Origin: an uncultured Lachnospiraceae bacterium
GTDB taxonomy: Bacteria > Bacillota > Clostridia > Lachnospirales > Lachnospiraceae
DNA length: 64,000 bases
Reading direction: 5' to 3'
NCBI GenBank assembly: GCA_900317585.1
Contig: ONHG01000002.1
Location: 50,090-114,089, forward strand
A program made the position numbers and the translations under genes. Positions 56,328-63,563 of the stretch are shown in pieces. Position 1 is the first letter of the stretch. Every line of letters starts with the position of its first letter. A model generated the notes under the pieces. The model ran no database searches. It was not told the DNA's origin and saw nothing but the letters and a program-made list of their open reading frames with translations.

Positions 56328-56877
56328 CAGGCTAAAAAAGCAAAGGAGCCTTCTGGGTGCTGATGAGTGCCACAGTATGAGCCATGAAATTTATAAAAGG
56401 CTCATAGCTTTAGAGCTCGACAGGGAATATGACAACATACTTTTGTATTCAGCTATCAGAAATGAAGTGAATACTGATGAGTATTTTACCTATTTAATAA
56501 ACAAAGCAAAAAGGATATATTATCCGAGGGTTTCGGGCGATAAAATGTCATTTTACAGGGTAAGAAGCCTTGATGAGCTTAATTGTGGTTCATTTAATAT
56601 TAAAGAGCCTGATATGACGAAGGAGTATACGCAGGCGGATGGCAGGGCGCTTATGATAGTGCCGGGGCTTGCATTTTCGGATACCGGTTACAGAATCGGT
56701 TACGGAAAGGGCTTTTATGACAGATATTTATCGTCTTTCACAAAAAGAGATACTGTCATGGCAGTTGGAGTGGGCTACGATTTCCAGTTACTTAGCAGCA
56801 TGACGTTTGAAGATGAATATGACGTACCCTTAGATGGGGTGATAACAGATAAGAGAGAGGTGTTTATTGATGACTGA
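56302..56877 (+). CDS. 5-formyltetrahydrofolate cyclo-ligase
   Basis: 191 residues. [18 protein letters not shown] is the usual opening; ATP-site [15 protein letters not shown] and [26 protein letters not shown] (in parts) are the family signature. It salvages 5-formyl-THF to methenyl-THF, linking to fhs and folD elsewhere in the window. The ATG at 56302 lies inside the DUF896 gene; an earlier in-frame start at 56269 adds unrelated residues. Overlaps proA by 8 bases. Confidence 0.93.
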   Translation: METKKEIRSRLKKQRSLLGADECHSMSHEIYKRLIALELDREYDNILLYSAIRNEVNTDEYFTYLINKAKRIYYPRVSGDKMSFYRVRSLDELNCGSFNIKEPDMTKEYTQADGRALMIVPGLAFSDTGYRIGYGKGFYDRYLSSFTKRDTVMAVGVGYDFQLLSSMTFEDEYDVPLDGVITDKREVFIDD

Positions 56878-58126
56878 TTTAGAAAAAATTTGTGCGGATG
56901 CATACGAGGCCAGAGTAAAGATAGGAACACTGGATACGGATATCAAGAATAAGGTATTAAACGATGCAGCGGACAATCTGCTTAAGGCAGAAAAAGAAAT
57001 TCTTGAGGCAAACAAAAGGGATGTGGCCACAGCAGAGGAAAATATGAAGGCAAAGAGCATGATTGACAGGCTCTCGCTTGACCATGACAGGCTCCTTGGC
57101 ATGGCTGACGGACTCAGACAGATAGCAAAGCTTGCAGACCCTATAGGGGAAGTAATGTCTATGGCAAAGCGTCCTAATGGCCTTATTATCGGAAAAAGAA
57201 GAGTTGCAATCGGTGTTGTGGGAATCATTTTTGAGGCTCGCCCAAATGTCACATCAGATGCCTTTGGTCTGTGCTTTAAGACAGGCAACTGTGTCATATT
57301 GAAGGGTGGAAGTGATGCGATAAATACCAATATCGCAATAGTTAAGACACTAAAAAAGGCTTTAACGGACAATTTGGTTTCTGATGCTGCACTTGCACTT
57401 ATTGAGTCAACAGACAGAGAGACAACAAATGCATTTATGAAGATGGATCAGTATGTGGATGTGCTCATACCAAGAGGCGGTGCAGGACTTATCCAAAATG
57501 TGGTCAAAAATGCCACAATCCCTGTCATCCAGACCGGTACAGGCAACTGCCATGTATATGTGGACAAGGATGCAGACTTTGACATGGCTGTTAATATTAT
57601 TAACAATGCAAAGACACAAAGAATCAGTGTCTGCAATGCATGTGAGTCAATTGTAGTACACAGTGCCATAGCAGAGGAGTTTCTGCCAAAGCTGTACGAT
57701 AAGCTAAGAGAGCATCATGTACAGCTGCACTGTGATGGAAGAGCACAGGCAATTCTTGCAGGAAGAGACGATGTGACAGAGGCAGCTTCCGATGACTGGG
57801 GTATGGAGTATCTTGATTACATCATGTCGGTAAAGATTGTTGACAGTATTGATGAGGCAATCGAGCATATCAACAGATACAACACATCACATTCAGAGGC
57901 AATCGTCACAAATGATTATGACAACGCACAGAAGTTCTTAAATGAGATAGATGCCGCATGCGTTTATGTAAATGCCTCAACCAGATTTTCTGATGGAAAT
58001 GAATTCGGTTTTGGAGCTGAGATAGGAATCAGTACACAGAAGCTTCACGCAAGGGGACCTATGGGGCTTGAAGCACTGACAAGCTATAAGTATATTATTT
58101 ACGGCAGTGGTCAGATCAGGGAATAG
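56870..58126 (+). CDS. proA: glutamate-5-semialdehyde dehydrogenase
   Basis: 418 residues, aldehyde dehydrogenase fold reducing glutamyl phosphate for proline synthesis. Motifs: [22 protein letters not shown] (in parts), [21 protein letters not shown], the catalytic Cys in [12 protein letters not shown], and [24 protein letters not shown] 56870 with AGAGAGG 10 bases upstream; a TTG one codon earlier is in frame. Overlaps the cyclo-ligase gene by 8 bases. miaB begins 47 bases later. Confidence 0.96.
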   Translation: MTDLEKICADAYEARVKIGTLDTDIKNKVLNDAADNLLKAEKEILEANKRDVATAEENMKAKSMIDRLSLDHDRLLGMADGLRQIAKLADPIGEVMSMAKRPNGLIIGKRRVAIGVVGIIFEARPNVTSDAFGLCFKTGNCVILKGGSDAINTNIAIVKTLKKALTDNLVSDAALALIESTDRETTNAFMKMDQYVDVLIPRGGAGLIQNVVKNATIPVIQTGTGNCHVYVDKDADFDMAVNIINNAKTQRISVCNACESIVVHSAIAEEFLPKLYDKLREHHVQLHCDGRAQAILAGRDDVTEAASDDWGMEYLDYIMSVKIVDSIDEAIEHINRYNTSHSEAIVTNDYDNAQKFLNEIDAACVYVNASTRFSDGNEFGFGAEIGISTQKLHARGPMGLEALTSYKYIIYGSGQIRE

Positions 58127-58173
58127 TCAGCTAAAGTATAACAGATTTAATTTGAGAGGAAACATAATATAAC

Positions 58174-58323
58174 ATGAGCTACGATATAGATATAACAAAG
58201 ACACCACCGGCACATGAGCCTGAGAGGCAGTATTACTACATGGCAAAGGCAAAGGATTTTGTTGAAAAGAAATCTAAAGAAATCGGCCGTCCTATGACTT
58301 ATTTCGTCAAGACCTTCGGGTGA
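58174..58323 (+). pseudogene. miaB: 5' fragment of miaB, cut by the integrative element
   Basis: Only 49 codons: the frame opens with MSYDIDITKTPPAHEPERQY, typical of the clostridial tRNA-2-methylthio-N6-dimethylallyladenosine synthase N-terminus, and reaches MTYFVKTFG, directly before the first Fe-S cysteine of FGCQMN, where a TGA formed by the junction ends it. The rest of the gene (radical SAM and TRAM domains) is not in the window and should lie beyond the far end of the element. proBA-miaB order with mutS/mutL beyond is usual in the family. Unless the other end restores a start, the host lacks MiaB activity. Confidence 0.85.
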
Positions 58324-58374
58324 ATCTAAAGAAATCGGCCGTCCTATGACTTATTTCGTCAAGACCTTCGGGTG
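58271..58374 (+). repeat. perfect 52-base tandem duplication at the element junction
   Basis: Bases 58271-58322 are repeated exactly at 58323-58374. The unit is miaB coding sequence ending in TTCGGGTG. The second copy reads on in frame as FGCTMNSKNK and then stops, so the real left attachment site (attL) probably lies at the end of copy two, near GGGTGCACGATGAAC. Confidence 0.9.
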
Positions 58375-58459
58375 CACGATGAACTCTAAAAACAAGATGC
58401 CTAAAACCTTGTAAAATCAACCTTTCTTGTTAATCTAATCTTACTCATACACACGTAAA

Positions 58460-58489
58460 GAGAGCAGGCTGCCTCCTCAGCCTGCTCTC
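58460..58489 (-). terminator. hairpin at the 3' end of the serine recombinase gene
   Basis: Perfect 12-base stem, 58460-58471 with 58478-58489, loop of six, overlapping the recombinase stop; only TTTAC follows on the minus strand, so termination may be weak. Confidence 0.6.
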
Positions 58490-60167
58490 ACTCTCTGTAA
58501 AGGAACTCGTGAACGAGTCCGTTCTTAAACTCTATCGAAGCCACACGTCCGTCCAACAGAACAATCCTCTCAATCACACTGTTCACGAAATCTTTAAGCA
58601 CCTTTGCATCTACAGCACAGGCGAGCTCCCGGTAGTTGATGTGCTCACCTGATGCAATCTGATGAGCAATTAAAAATCCGGATGCAGTGGAGATGAAAGA
58701 CATATCATCGTATTTTGTATCCGCAGTGTCGGCTTCAAGAGCTGACAGCTCATTCTCTATGTCGCTGAGCGTGCCCTCAAGCTCCCTCTTAGACATCAGA
58801 TATTCTTTTTCACTCATTGCATCATCTTCAAATAAAAACAGCTTCTTGAGCCTCTCAAGCGCTCTGATGGTCTTATCTCTTTTTGCTGTGAGTGCATCAG
58901 AATCACCGGAGCGGATGACAGTATAAGGTGCAGCAGTGTACCGCTTAGGCTTGAAACCACGCACGATAGTGTCAAAGGTGACATCCAGTCCAGTATCTGC
59001 GATGCCTGCCACCTGCTCGAACTCCGGGCCGGTGAGAAGTATCTGCTCCAGATCAGAGACAGAGTGCAGCAGTTTCTTTGACTTGGAAGCCTTGACCAGA
59101 TTTGAGACATAGTTGAAGATGAAAGGTCCGAGCATCACATCAGAGATGCCCTTTGCCTTGCAGTGAATCTTTTTGTTGTGAGCTCCACACCGGTACTTGG
59201 TCGGCAAAAAGCCATCGGCTCTCGGAGTGTCCGAGTCAGAGTGGTAGAATGCTCCACACAGACCGCACACGATAAGACCGCCAAACACATGAGTCCTCTT
59301 GCTGACTATCTTACGGCCGTCCTTGCCAATTCCACGAGCGTTAGCATCCATCTGATGAGTCACCCTCTCGTAGAGTTCTCTGTCGATAAGAGGTGGAAAT
59401 ACATCCTTCACATAGATCACCTCAGACGGATCATTCTTCTTGCCTCTGGCAGATTTCCTGTAATTATAGCGATAATCACCGACATTCATAGGATTCCTGA
59501 GGAAATCAGCCACGGTCTTGCTGGTCCACTCACCGCCACGCTTGGTCGGGATGTCGTGAGCATTACAGTAATCACGCACCACACAGGTAGAGTGGCACTC
59601 ATCATAGAGCCTGTACATCATCCGGGCATATTCTGCCTCAGTATCAGAATGCACCGGGCATTGCTTCTTTGCATCCCAGTCCCAGCCATACGGCACTCTG
59701 GCACCGTTCCACTTGCCTTCAAGCGCGCGGTTCATCATTATGTCATGCACACGCTCACCTGTAAGCTTGCGCTCCAGCTCAGCAAACACCAGGATAATCT
59801 TGAGCACGGCCTCACCGATAGCGCTTGAGGTGTCGAACTGCTCATTTAAAGAAATGAAAGCCACCTTGTGCTCCTTAAAATCATTGTACATGATAGAGAA
59901 GTCCACGAGATTACGCGAAATACGGTCAATCTTGTACACCACGACATGGGATATCATGCCGGATTTGACCTTCTCAATCATCCTCTGATACTCCGGACGC
60001 TGGGTGTTCTTGCCGGAGCGTCCTGCATCCTTGAATACTTCAAAATTTTCAGTTTTAAGAAAATGCTTCACATAGTTGGAGCATTCCTGAATCTGAAAAG
60101 GGATAGAGTCTCTGTCAGCCTGTTTCCCTGTGGAAACCCTGACATAGATAGCGACAGTTTTAGACAT
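58488..60167 (-). CDS. large serine recombinase (site-specific integrase)
   Basis: 559 residues on the minus strand. N-terminal resolvase domain with nucleophile S12 in VAIYVRVSTGKQ, SRNLVDFSIMY and the E helix; then the recombinase domain (RNPMNVGDYRYNY), a zinc ribbon with four cysteines (CGLCGAFYHSDSD and later YRCGAHNKKIHC), and a coiled coil of about 410-500. The type integrates by attP x attB crossover with a two-base core. It lies 113 bases from the junction and reads toward it, as in many phage and ICE ends. A long opposite frame within it is a shadow. Confidence 0.95.
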   Translation of the reverse strand: MSKTVAIYVRVSTGKQADRDSIPFQIQECSNYVKHFLKTENFEVFKDAGRSGKNTQRPEYQRMIEKVKSGMISHVVVYKIDRISRNLVDFSIMYNDFKEHKVAFISLNEQFDTSSAIGEAVLKIILVFAELERKLTGERVHDIMMNRALEGKWNGARVPYGWDWDAKKQCPVHSDTEAEYARMMYRLYDECHSTCVVRDYCNAHDIPTKRGGEWTSKTVADFLRNPMNVGDYRYNYRKSARGKKNDPSEVIYVKDVFPPLIDRELYERVTHQMDANARGIGKDGRKIVSKRTHVFGGLIVCGLCGAFYHSDSDTPRADGFLPTKYRCGAHNKKIHCKAKGISDVMLGPFIFNYVSNLVKASKSKKLLHSVSDLEQILLTGPEFEQVAGIADTGLDVTFDTIVRGFKPKRYTAAPYTVIRSGDSDALTAKRDKTIRALERLKKLFLFEDDAMSEKEYLMSKRELEGTLSDIENELSALEADTADTKYDDMSFISTASGFLIAHQIASGEHINYRELACAVDAKVLKDFVNSVIERIVLLDGRVASIEFKNGLVHEFLYRE

Positions 60168-60199
60168 ATAAAAAGCCCCTTTCTAAAAAAGAGGGCGTA

Positions 60200-60301
60200 T
60201 GATATAATAAGACTTGTTCAGGGAGTTATTATATTGGCCCTCGGGTTGATAGGTAACATCTATATAATCGCTCTGCAGTTGGTAGCTGCAGGGCGGTTTT
60301 T
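60200..60301 (+). ncRNA. candidate small RNA with extended -10 promoter and terminator
   Basis: TG-A-TATAAT (60200-60208) is an extended -10 element with a weak TTTCTA -35 box 17 bases before. About 60 bases later CGCTCTGCAG (60269-60278) pairs with CTGCAGGGCG (60286-60295) and TTTTT follows. This predicts an RNA of about 85-90 bases in the gap between the recombinase and the repressor genes, both on the opposite strand. No coding frame with a ribosome site was seen. Function unknown; it may be a control RNA of the element. Confidence 0.45.
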
Positions 60302-60304
60302 AAT

Positions 60305-60318
60305 TTGCGCCGGCGCAA
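60305..60318. promoter_or_regulatory. 14-base perfect GC palindrome
   Basis: TTGCGCCGGCGCAA stands out in AT-rich sequence, between the candidate small RNA and the end of the repressor gene; a possible protein-binding site. Confidence 0.35.
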
Positions 60319-60360
60319 TTCACAGCTTAAATTCTATGATATTTTCTTCAATGGAGTACC

Positions 60361-60759
60361 TTATGCCTCTTTCAGTACGTCCCCTTTTGCAACATAGCCC
60401 AGTTCAATAAGTTCATCGGCACGCTCCAGGAGCCGTTGCTTGCCCTTGTCGTTCATATGCCGGTATTTAGCAAGCAACTCACTTTCATCTGCTTTAATAA
60501 GAGATGTAGGCTCTGGCTTAATTGATACTTCTTGGTCACCATCAATGACGTCAAGTAATGAATCTAATGACATATTCATTGCAGAGGCAATACATTTCAT
60601 CTTTTCTATAGATGGAACTATAGGTTTTTTAGTCTTAGGGTGTTCATTTTTCTCCAACATCGAAATATATCCATTACTTATTCCGGATAATCGAGAAAAA
60701 TCTCGGAGAGAAAGCTCATGTTCTGTTCGATATTTTTTTACAAGCTCACCGAGAGTCAT
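60361..60759 (-). CDS. XRE family helix-turn-helix repressor
   Basis: 132 residues on the minus strand. Residues 1-65 are a Cro/CI-type HTH (LGELVKKYRTEHELSLRDFSRLSGISNGYISMLEKNEHP, read in parts); residues 85-132 form a helical tail (DKGKQRLLERADELIELG) used in related repressors for dimerisation. No LexA-type peptidase domain is present, so a RecA-cleavage switch is not expected from this protein. It is divergent from the small XRE gene across a region full of TTTAACATATT repeats, which makes a lysis-lysogeny type switch likely. Confidence 0.9.
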   Translation of the reverse strand: MTLGELVKKYRTEHELSLRDFSRLSGISNGYISMLEKNEHPKTKKPIVPSIEKMKCIASAMNMSLDSLLDVIDGDQEVSIKPEPTSLIKADESELLAKYRHMNDKGKQRLLERADELIELGYVAKGDVLKEA

Positions 60760-60786
60760 ATTTAATCGCTCCTTCCTTGTGTATTG

Positions 60787-60924
60787 TTTAACATATTATA
60801 CACATGTTTAATAAATAAATCAATATAAAACTTTAACATATTGAACAATGCTAAATTATACATGTTTAACATATTAAAATAATTTTTGTTAAACATATTG
60901 ACATGTGATGTTTAACATGTTAAG
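60787..60924. promoter_or_regulatory. operator region: five copies of TTTAACAT(A/G)TT between divergent regulators
   Basis: Copies of a TTTAACATATT-type word begin at 60787, 60832, 60865, 60889 (TTAAACATATT variant) and 60911; the last is a perfect palindrome TTAACATGTTAA (60912-60923). A related site, CGCTTAA-TATG-TTAAGCG, is at 61156-61173. Spacing is irregular (24 to 45 bases). They very likely bind one or both XRE proteins. Confidence 0.7.
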
Positions 60925-60926
60925 CT
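60898..60926 (+). promoter_or_regulatory. promoter of the rightward regulator and small-gene operon
   Basis: Consensus TTGACA (60898-60903), 17-base spacer, TAAGCT (60921-60926). Two operator copies cover it, which fits repression. Confidence 0.55.
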
Positions 60927-60961
60927 ACAGAAAACAGAGAAACAGAAAGGAGATAAAAACC

Positions 60962-61153
60962 ATGGGCTATAAAATTAAGGAAATCCGTGAAGAAATTGGA
61001 ATGACACAGGCTGAATTATCAACAAAGTCCGGTGTCTCACGTACCATTATTAATGGATTAGAAACAGGAAGGACCACAACTACGACAACAGATACCCTTA
61101 AAAAGATTGCAGCAGCCTTAGATAAAAAGGTAAGTGAAATTTTTTTTAGCTAA
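60962..61153 (+). CDS. small XRE family regulator
   Basis: 63 residues, a Cro-sized HTH: YKIKEIREEIGMTQAELSTK, SGVSRTIINGLETGR and DTLKKIAAALDKKVSEIFF. The ATG at 60962 follows AAAGGAG by 8 bases; an upstream in-frame ATG at 60905 overlaps the operator palindrome and lacks a ribosome site. First gene of the rightward set; a palindromic site lies just after its stop. Confidence 0.88.
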   Translation: MGYKIKEIREEIGMTQAELSTKSGVSRTIINGLETGRTTTTTTDTLKKIAAALDKKVSEIFFS

Positions 61154-61155
61154 AA

Positions 61156-61173
61156 CGCTTAATATGTTAAGCG
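61156..61173. promoter_or_regulatory. palindromic operator-like site after the small XRE gene
   Basis: CGCTTAA at 61156-61162 and TTAAGCG at 61167-61173 are exact inverse complements around TATG, resembling the TTAACAT words upstream. Confidence 0.5.
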
Positions 61174-61191
61174 ATAAGAAAGGAAAGGACC

Positions 61192-61425
61192 ATGACAAAG
61201 GAAGAATCACTCAGACTTGAGAAAATCCTCAAGAAAATAGATAAAGCAGATGAGACAAACTGCAAGAAAGAGGAAGAATACAACAGCTTATTTACTAACA
61301 CGAGAGAGGACTGGAACGAGGAGAAGTATAAAAAGCTCAAGAGAGAAAAAGCCCTCACAGAGGCAGCATACATTGCGAGTCTTGTCAAGCTCAAGGCAGA
61401 AGTGAAGTGCATGCTGAATCAATAA
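61192..61425 (+). CDS. small coiled-coil protein, function unknown
   Basis: 77 residues, highly charged and predicted helical throughout: SLRLEKILKKIDKADETN, EEKYKKLKREKALTEAAYI, LVKLKAEVKCML. No domain recognised. It opens with GAAAGGAAAGGACCATG; the same AAAGGACCA leader recurs before two other genes of the element. A similar AAYIV...LQAEIAKLKAS pattern is found in the small frame at 62230-62391, so the two may be distant relatives. Stop is followed by the large inverted repeat. Confidence 0.65.
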   Translation: MTKEESLRLEKILKKIDKADETNCKKEEEYNSLFTNTREDWNEEKYKKLKREKALTEAAYIASLVKLKAEVKCMLNQ

Positions 61426-61434
61426 AAAATATAT

Positions 61435-61528
61435 CCGGGCTTACCGGAGCACCGCAAAACTACCCATACGGCAAATCCTCTTGTAAGCCATAATAAATCC
61501 ATTTCGCGCGGTGCTCCGGCAAGCCCGG
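61435..61528. repeat. 21-base inverted repeat with 52-base loop (origin-like hairpin)
   Basis: Arms 61435-61455 and 61508-61528 are inverse complements at 20 of 21 positions, GC-rich, in an AT-rich setting with no gene between. A long stem with a large loop upstream of a Rep gene is typical of rolling-circle origins or single-strand packaging signals. Which one is inference. Confidence 0.7.
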
Positions 61529-61547
61529 GGAAAGGAAGAACATAGAA

Positions 61548-61766
61548 ATGAAAGATTTCAAAGAAATATCACGAGCAGAACATATTTCAATATTACAACA
61601 GTCCTGTAAATATGTTCCGTCAGTGTCTAGACGGTCTTCAAAGTCCGGGGAAATCAAAGAATTGTTAGACATATTACACACCTCCTCTGCTATAGATTAT
61701 CAGCCCTGCCAGACTGACAAGAACATTATAGCAGAGGAGCAGGAGAAAGGAGATATTTATGAATAA
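61548..61766 (+). CDS. hypothetical small protein
   Basis: 72 residues, no known domain. Mixed polar, contains two cysteines (QQSCKYVP, YQPCQTD) and a Ser-rich middle (SVSRRSSKSGE). GGAAAGGAAG stands 8 to 16 bases before the ATG. Overlaps the next small gene by 8 bases, which supports both being translated. Confidence 0.55.
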   Translation: MKDFKEISRAEHISILQQSCKYVPSVSRRSSKSGEIKELLDILHTSSAIDYQPCQTDKNIIAEEQEKGDIYE

Positions 61767-61899
61767 TTTGAAAGAAGCGCTAAAAAAGCTAGGGATTGAA
61801 ACAGCAGAACAGTTAAATGAAGCCATAAAGAAAGAAAAACCGCTGGATATCGGCATTATGACATCGGAACCGGCGAAAGAAAAGAAGGCTGCATCATGA
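61759..61899 (+). CDS. hypothetical 46-residue protein
   Basis: 46 residues: MNNLKEALKKLGIETAEQLN, then AIKKEKPLDIGIM and a Lys/Ala tail. Helical and charged; no domain recognised. AAAGGAGAT lies 5 to 7 bases upstream of the ATG, and the start overlaps the previous gene's end. Confidence 0.55.
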   Translation: MNNLKEALKKLGIETAEQLNEAIKKEKPLDIGIMTSEPAKEKKAAS

Positions 61900-61912
61900 T
61901 GCAAAAAAATAA

Positions 61913-61940
61913 CCGGTCAGGGAATCAGTTCCCTGGCCGG
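61913..61940 (-). terminator. hairpin followed by T-run on the minus strand
   Basis: CCGGTCAGGG (61913-61922) pairs with CCCTGGCCGG (61931-61940), one G-U pair. The T-run is on the minus strand (61902-61912), where no gene is seen, so it could shield the regulators from leftward transcription or be part of a replication signal. Confidence 0.45.
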
Positions 61941-62012
61941 CAACAAAAAAAAGAAAAGACCAAATATATTATAGCACATAACGACTGAAAAACAAAAGGA
62001 AAGGACCAAAAT

Positions 62013-62339
62013 ATGAGAAAAGGTGAAATGTTACAGATAACAGGAATAAGTTTCTTTCTCCTGTGGGGCATGGGAATAGACAGCCCGGCACTGCAGGGAC
62101 AGAGGATAGTCATGGCAGGGATGCTTATATCAGCAATCGTAGCTGTCATAGGATGCTGGCTCAGATGGATTGAGAAAGGACAGGAAGAGAGCATCAGGAG
62201 AACACACGAGATAAGGAGAATCGGAAAAATTGCTGCAGAAGATTCAAAGAGTACAATCCGGGCTGAAAAGACAAAGCGCAGCCGCGTACATAGTAGAGAC
62301 TGCCGCGAAGAAAAGGCGGGCGCGAGAAGAGTCGTTTGA
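62013..62339 (+). CDS. small membrane protein, function unknown
   Basis: 108 residues. Two hydrophobic stretches, residues 8-22 (ITGISFFLLWGMGI) and 31-50 (VMAGMLISAIVAVIGCWL), then a charged, basic tail (RAEKTKRSRVHSRDCREE). GGAAAGGACCAAAATATG leader. Its size and position before Rep could suit a minor coat or membrane protein in a filamentous phage, but nothing proves that. The tail overlaps another small frame at 62230-62391. Confidence 0.55.
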   Translation: MRKGEMLQITGISFFLLWGMGIDSPALQGQRIVMAGMLISAIVAVIGCWLRWIEKGQEESIRRTHEIRRIGKIAAEDSKSTIRAEKTKRSRVHSRDCREEKAGARRVV

Positions 62340-62391
62340 CTCGATCCTGCAGGCAGAAATAGCAAAGCTCAAGGCCTCGAACAGAGGCTGA
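62230..62391 (+). CDS. possible overlapping small protein, TTG start
   Basis: 53 codons from TTG 62230 to TGA 62389, in another frame over the end of the membrane protein gene. AAGGAG (62213-62218) is 11 bases upstream. The C-terminal EESFDSILQAEIAKLKASNRG (in parts) looks helical and protein-like, more so than the overlapping Arg-rich tail, so it may instead be the true C-terminus of the membrane protein after a frameshift. Confidence 0.35.
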   Translation: MLQKIQRVQSGLKRQSAAAYIVETAAKKRRAREESFDSILQAEIAKLKASNRG

Positions 62392-62428
62392 TTTAAAACA
62401 TTCTAAAGTATTAAAGTTAGGAAATACT

Positions 62429-63286
62429 ATGGCATACATCCAGGACACTTATTACCTGGGGGACTACATAGCAACTGAGATAAAGTTCATAGGCAGGAAT
62501 GGAGCCAAGGGTGAGAGGAGAGCCAAGAAGATAAAAGCCACTCCCGAGCAGATGGCAAGGCAGAATCAGTGGACGAGGGAAAAGAAAGAGAAATACCTGA
62601 TACTTGCTAACTTCCGTACAGGTGATGTATGGGTGACTCTCAAGTACCCAAGAGGGACAAGACCGGATGCTGAGAGAATCAAAAGGGACTGGAAAGTATT
62701 CACAACGGAAATGAGAAATCTATACAAGAAGCTGGGCATTCCGTTTAAGTGGGTGAACCGCATGGAGATAGGCAGGTTCGGAGGCCCACATATACATTTC
62801 CTCTGCAATCGCGTGGACAACATCGACACACTCATAAAGGATATATGGCACAAGACCATTGCTGATCTGATTGTCCCGGGCAAAAATTACGTGAATATTG
62901 CTCCATATGATTCAGACGGAGCAAAGGAAGTGGCAGAGTATCTGACAGCCAAGCCAGACAAGAAGGGCATAGAGGGACAGCTCAATCTCTTCGGAGAGGA
63001 AGAACAGAAGGTGTTCTGCAAGGTGAGCAGTTCAAGGAACCTGGTGAGACCGGAGCCTAAGCGCAAAAAGTACGCACACTGGACCATGGCAAGGTTCTTC
63101 AAGGATGGCATCAAGCCGGACAAGGGCTACTACGTGATGCCGGACACCGTGAAGGTGGGCGTCAACAAGTGCACAGACTATTCATACCTCTACTACATGC
63201 AGCGGACTATCTCAGACGGCAAATCCCCCGGGAACCGCATAAAGCCCCAATGGGAGGCAGATTATACACATTATGAAAAAAGTTAA
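62429..63286 (+). CDS. HUH-type rolling-circle replication protein (Rep)
   Basis: 285 residues. Motif I DVWVTLKYPRG near 66-76, motif II GGPHIHFL with the HUH pair H121 and H123, and motif III VAEYLTAK with a single catalytic Tyr Y171 and K175. This order fits single-tyrosine Rep proteins of filamentous phages and rolling-circle plasmids (the G2P/ORF2-like rolling-circle replication-associated group). It should nick one strand at an origin and start replication of the excised circle. No helicase domain. AGGAAA is 6 bases upstream; its end overlaps the next gene by 14 bases. Confidence 0.8.
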   Translation: MAYIQDTYYLGDYIATEIKFIGRNGAKGERRAKKIKATPEQMARQNQWTREKKEKYLILANFRTGDVWVTLKYPRGTRPDAERIKRDWKVFTTEMRNLYKKLGIPFKWVNRMEIGRFGGPHIHFLCNRVDNIDTLIKDIWHKTIADLIVPGKNYVNIAPYDSDGAKEVAEYLTAKPDKKGIEGQLNLFGEEEQKVFCKVSSSRNLVRPEPKRKKYAHWTMARFFKDGIKPDKGYYVMPDTVKVGVNKCTDYSYLYYMQRTISDGKSPGNRIKPQWEADYTHYEKS

Positions 63287-63563
63287 CGTATACATCTATT
63301 CAGGTATCAGAACAATTAAAAAAACAGACGGAGCAGCAGGTTATGTTCTGTCATATATGACCAAAAAAGACATCGAAGCCACATTGAGCAACATAGTCTA
63401 TCTTGAGGATGTGACGCGTCACGAGGCAGAGCTTGAAGTCCTCAACCAGGCACTTTCAAGGCTCAACACAAAAGACATTGAGATAGACATATACACCGAC
63501 TCAAGTTACCTTACATCAGCGCTGGACCTTGACTGGATACACAAGTGGCAGCAGTCAGGCTGA
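63273..63563 (+). CDS. RNase HI-like protein, frame interrupted by UGA at codon 97
   Basis: 96 residues to the first stop. The RNase H fold shows the second and third acidic positions, E51/E53 in VTRHEAELEVL and D76 in IDIYTDSSYL; the first Asp strand is altered (VYIYSG). The segment DWIHKWQQSG runs into TGA at 63561-63563 and then continues in the same frame as KNSKGEPVKHADKWQ. RNase HI has GW(K/R) at that spot, so the TGA replaces a Trp codon TGG. The extended frame ends at 63714-63716, overlapping the next ATG by ATGA, showing that the gene was once 147 codons. Start lies inside the Rep gene, 14 bases before its end. Confidence 0.75.
   Translation: MKKVNVYIYSGIRTIKKTDGAAGYVLSYMTKKDIEATLSNIVYLEDVTRHEAELEVLNQALSRLNTKDIEIDIYTDSSYLTSALDLDWIHKWQQSG

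Noticed and set aside
59163-59828. 221-codon + strand frame opposite the serine recombinase gene
   Set aside because: It lies wholly inside a clear recombinase with conserved motifs on the other strand and has no domain or ribosome site.
60211-60410. Hydrophobic frame (GVIILALGLIGNIYIIALQ) near the candidate small RNA as a type I toxin
   Set aside because: No start codon with a ribosome site, and the predicted transcript ends at a terminator within the frame.
59868-60410. 180-codon + strand frame over the recombinase start
   Set aside because: Mostly antisense to the recombinase N-terminus, whose catalytic motifs are intact.
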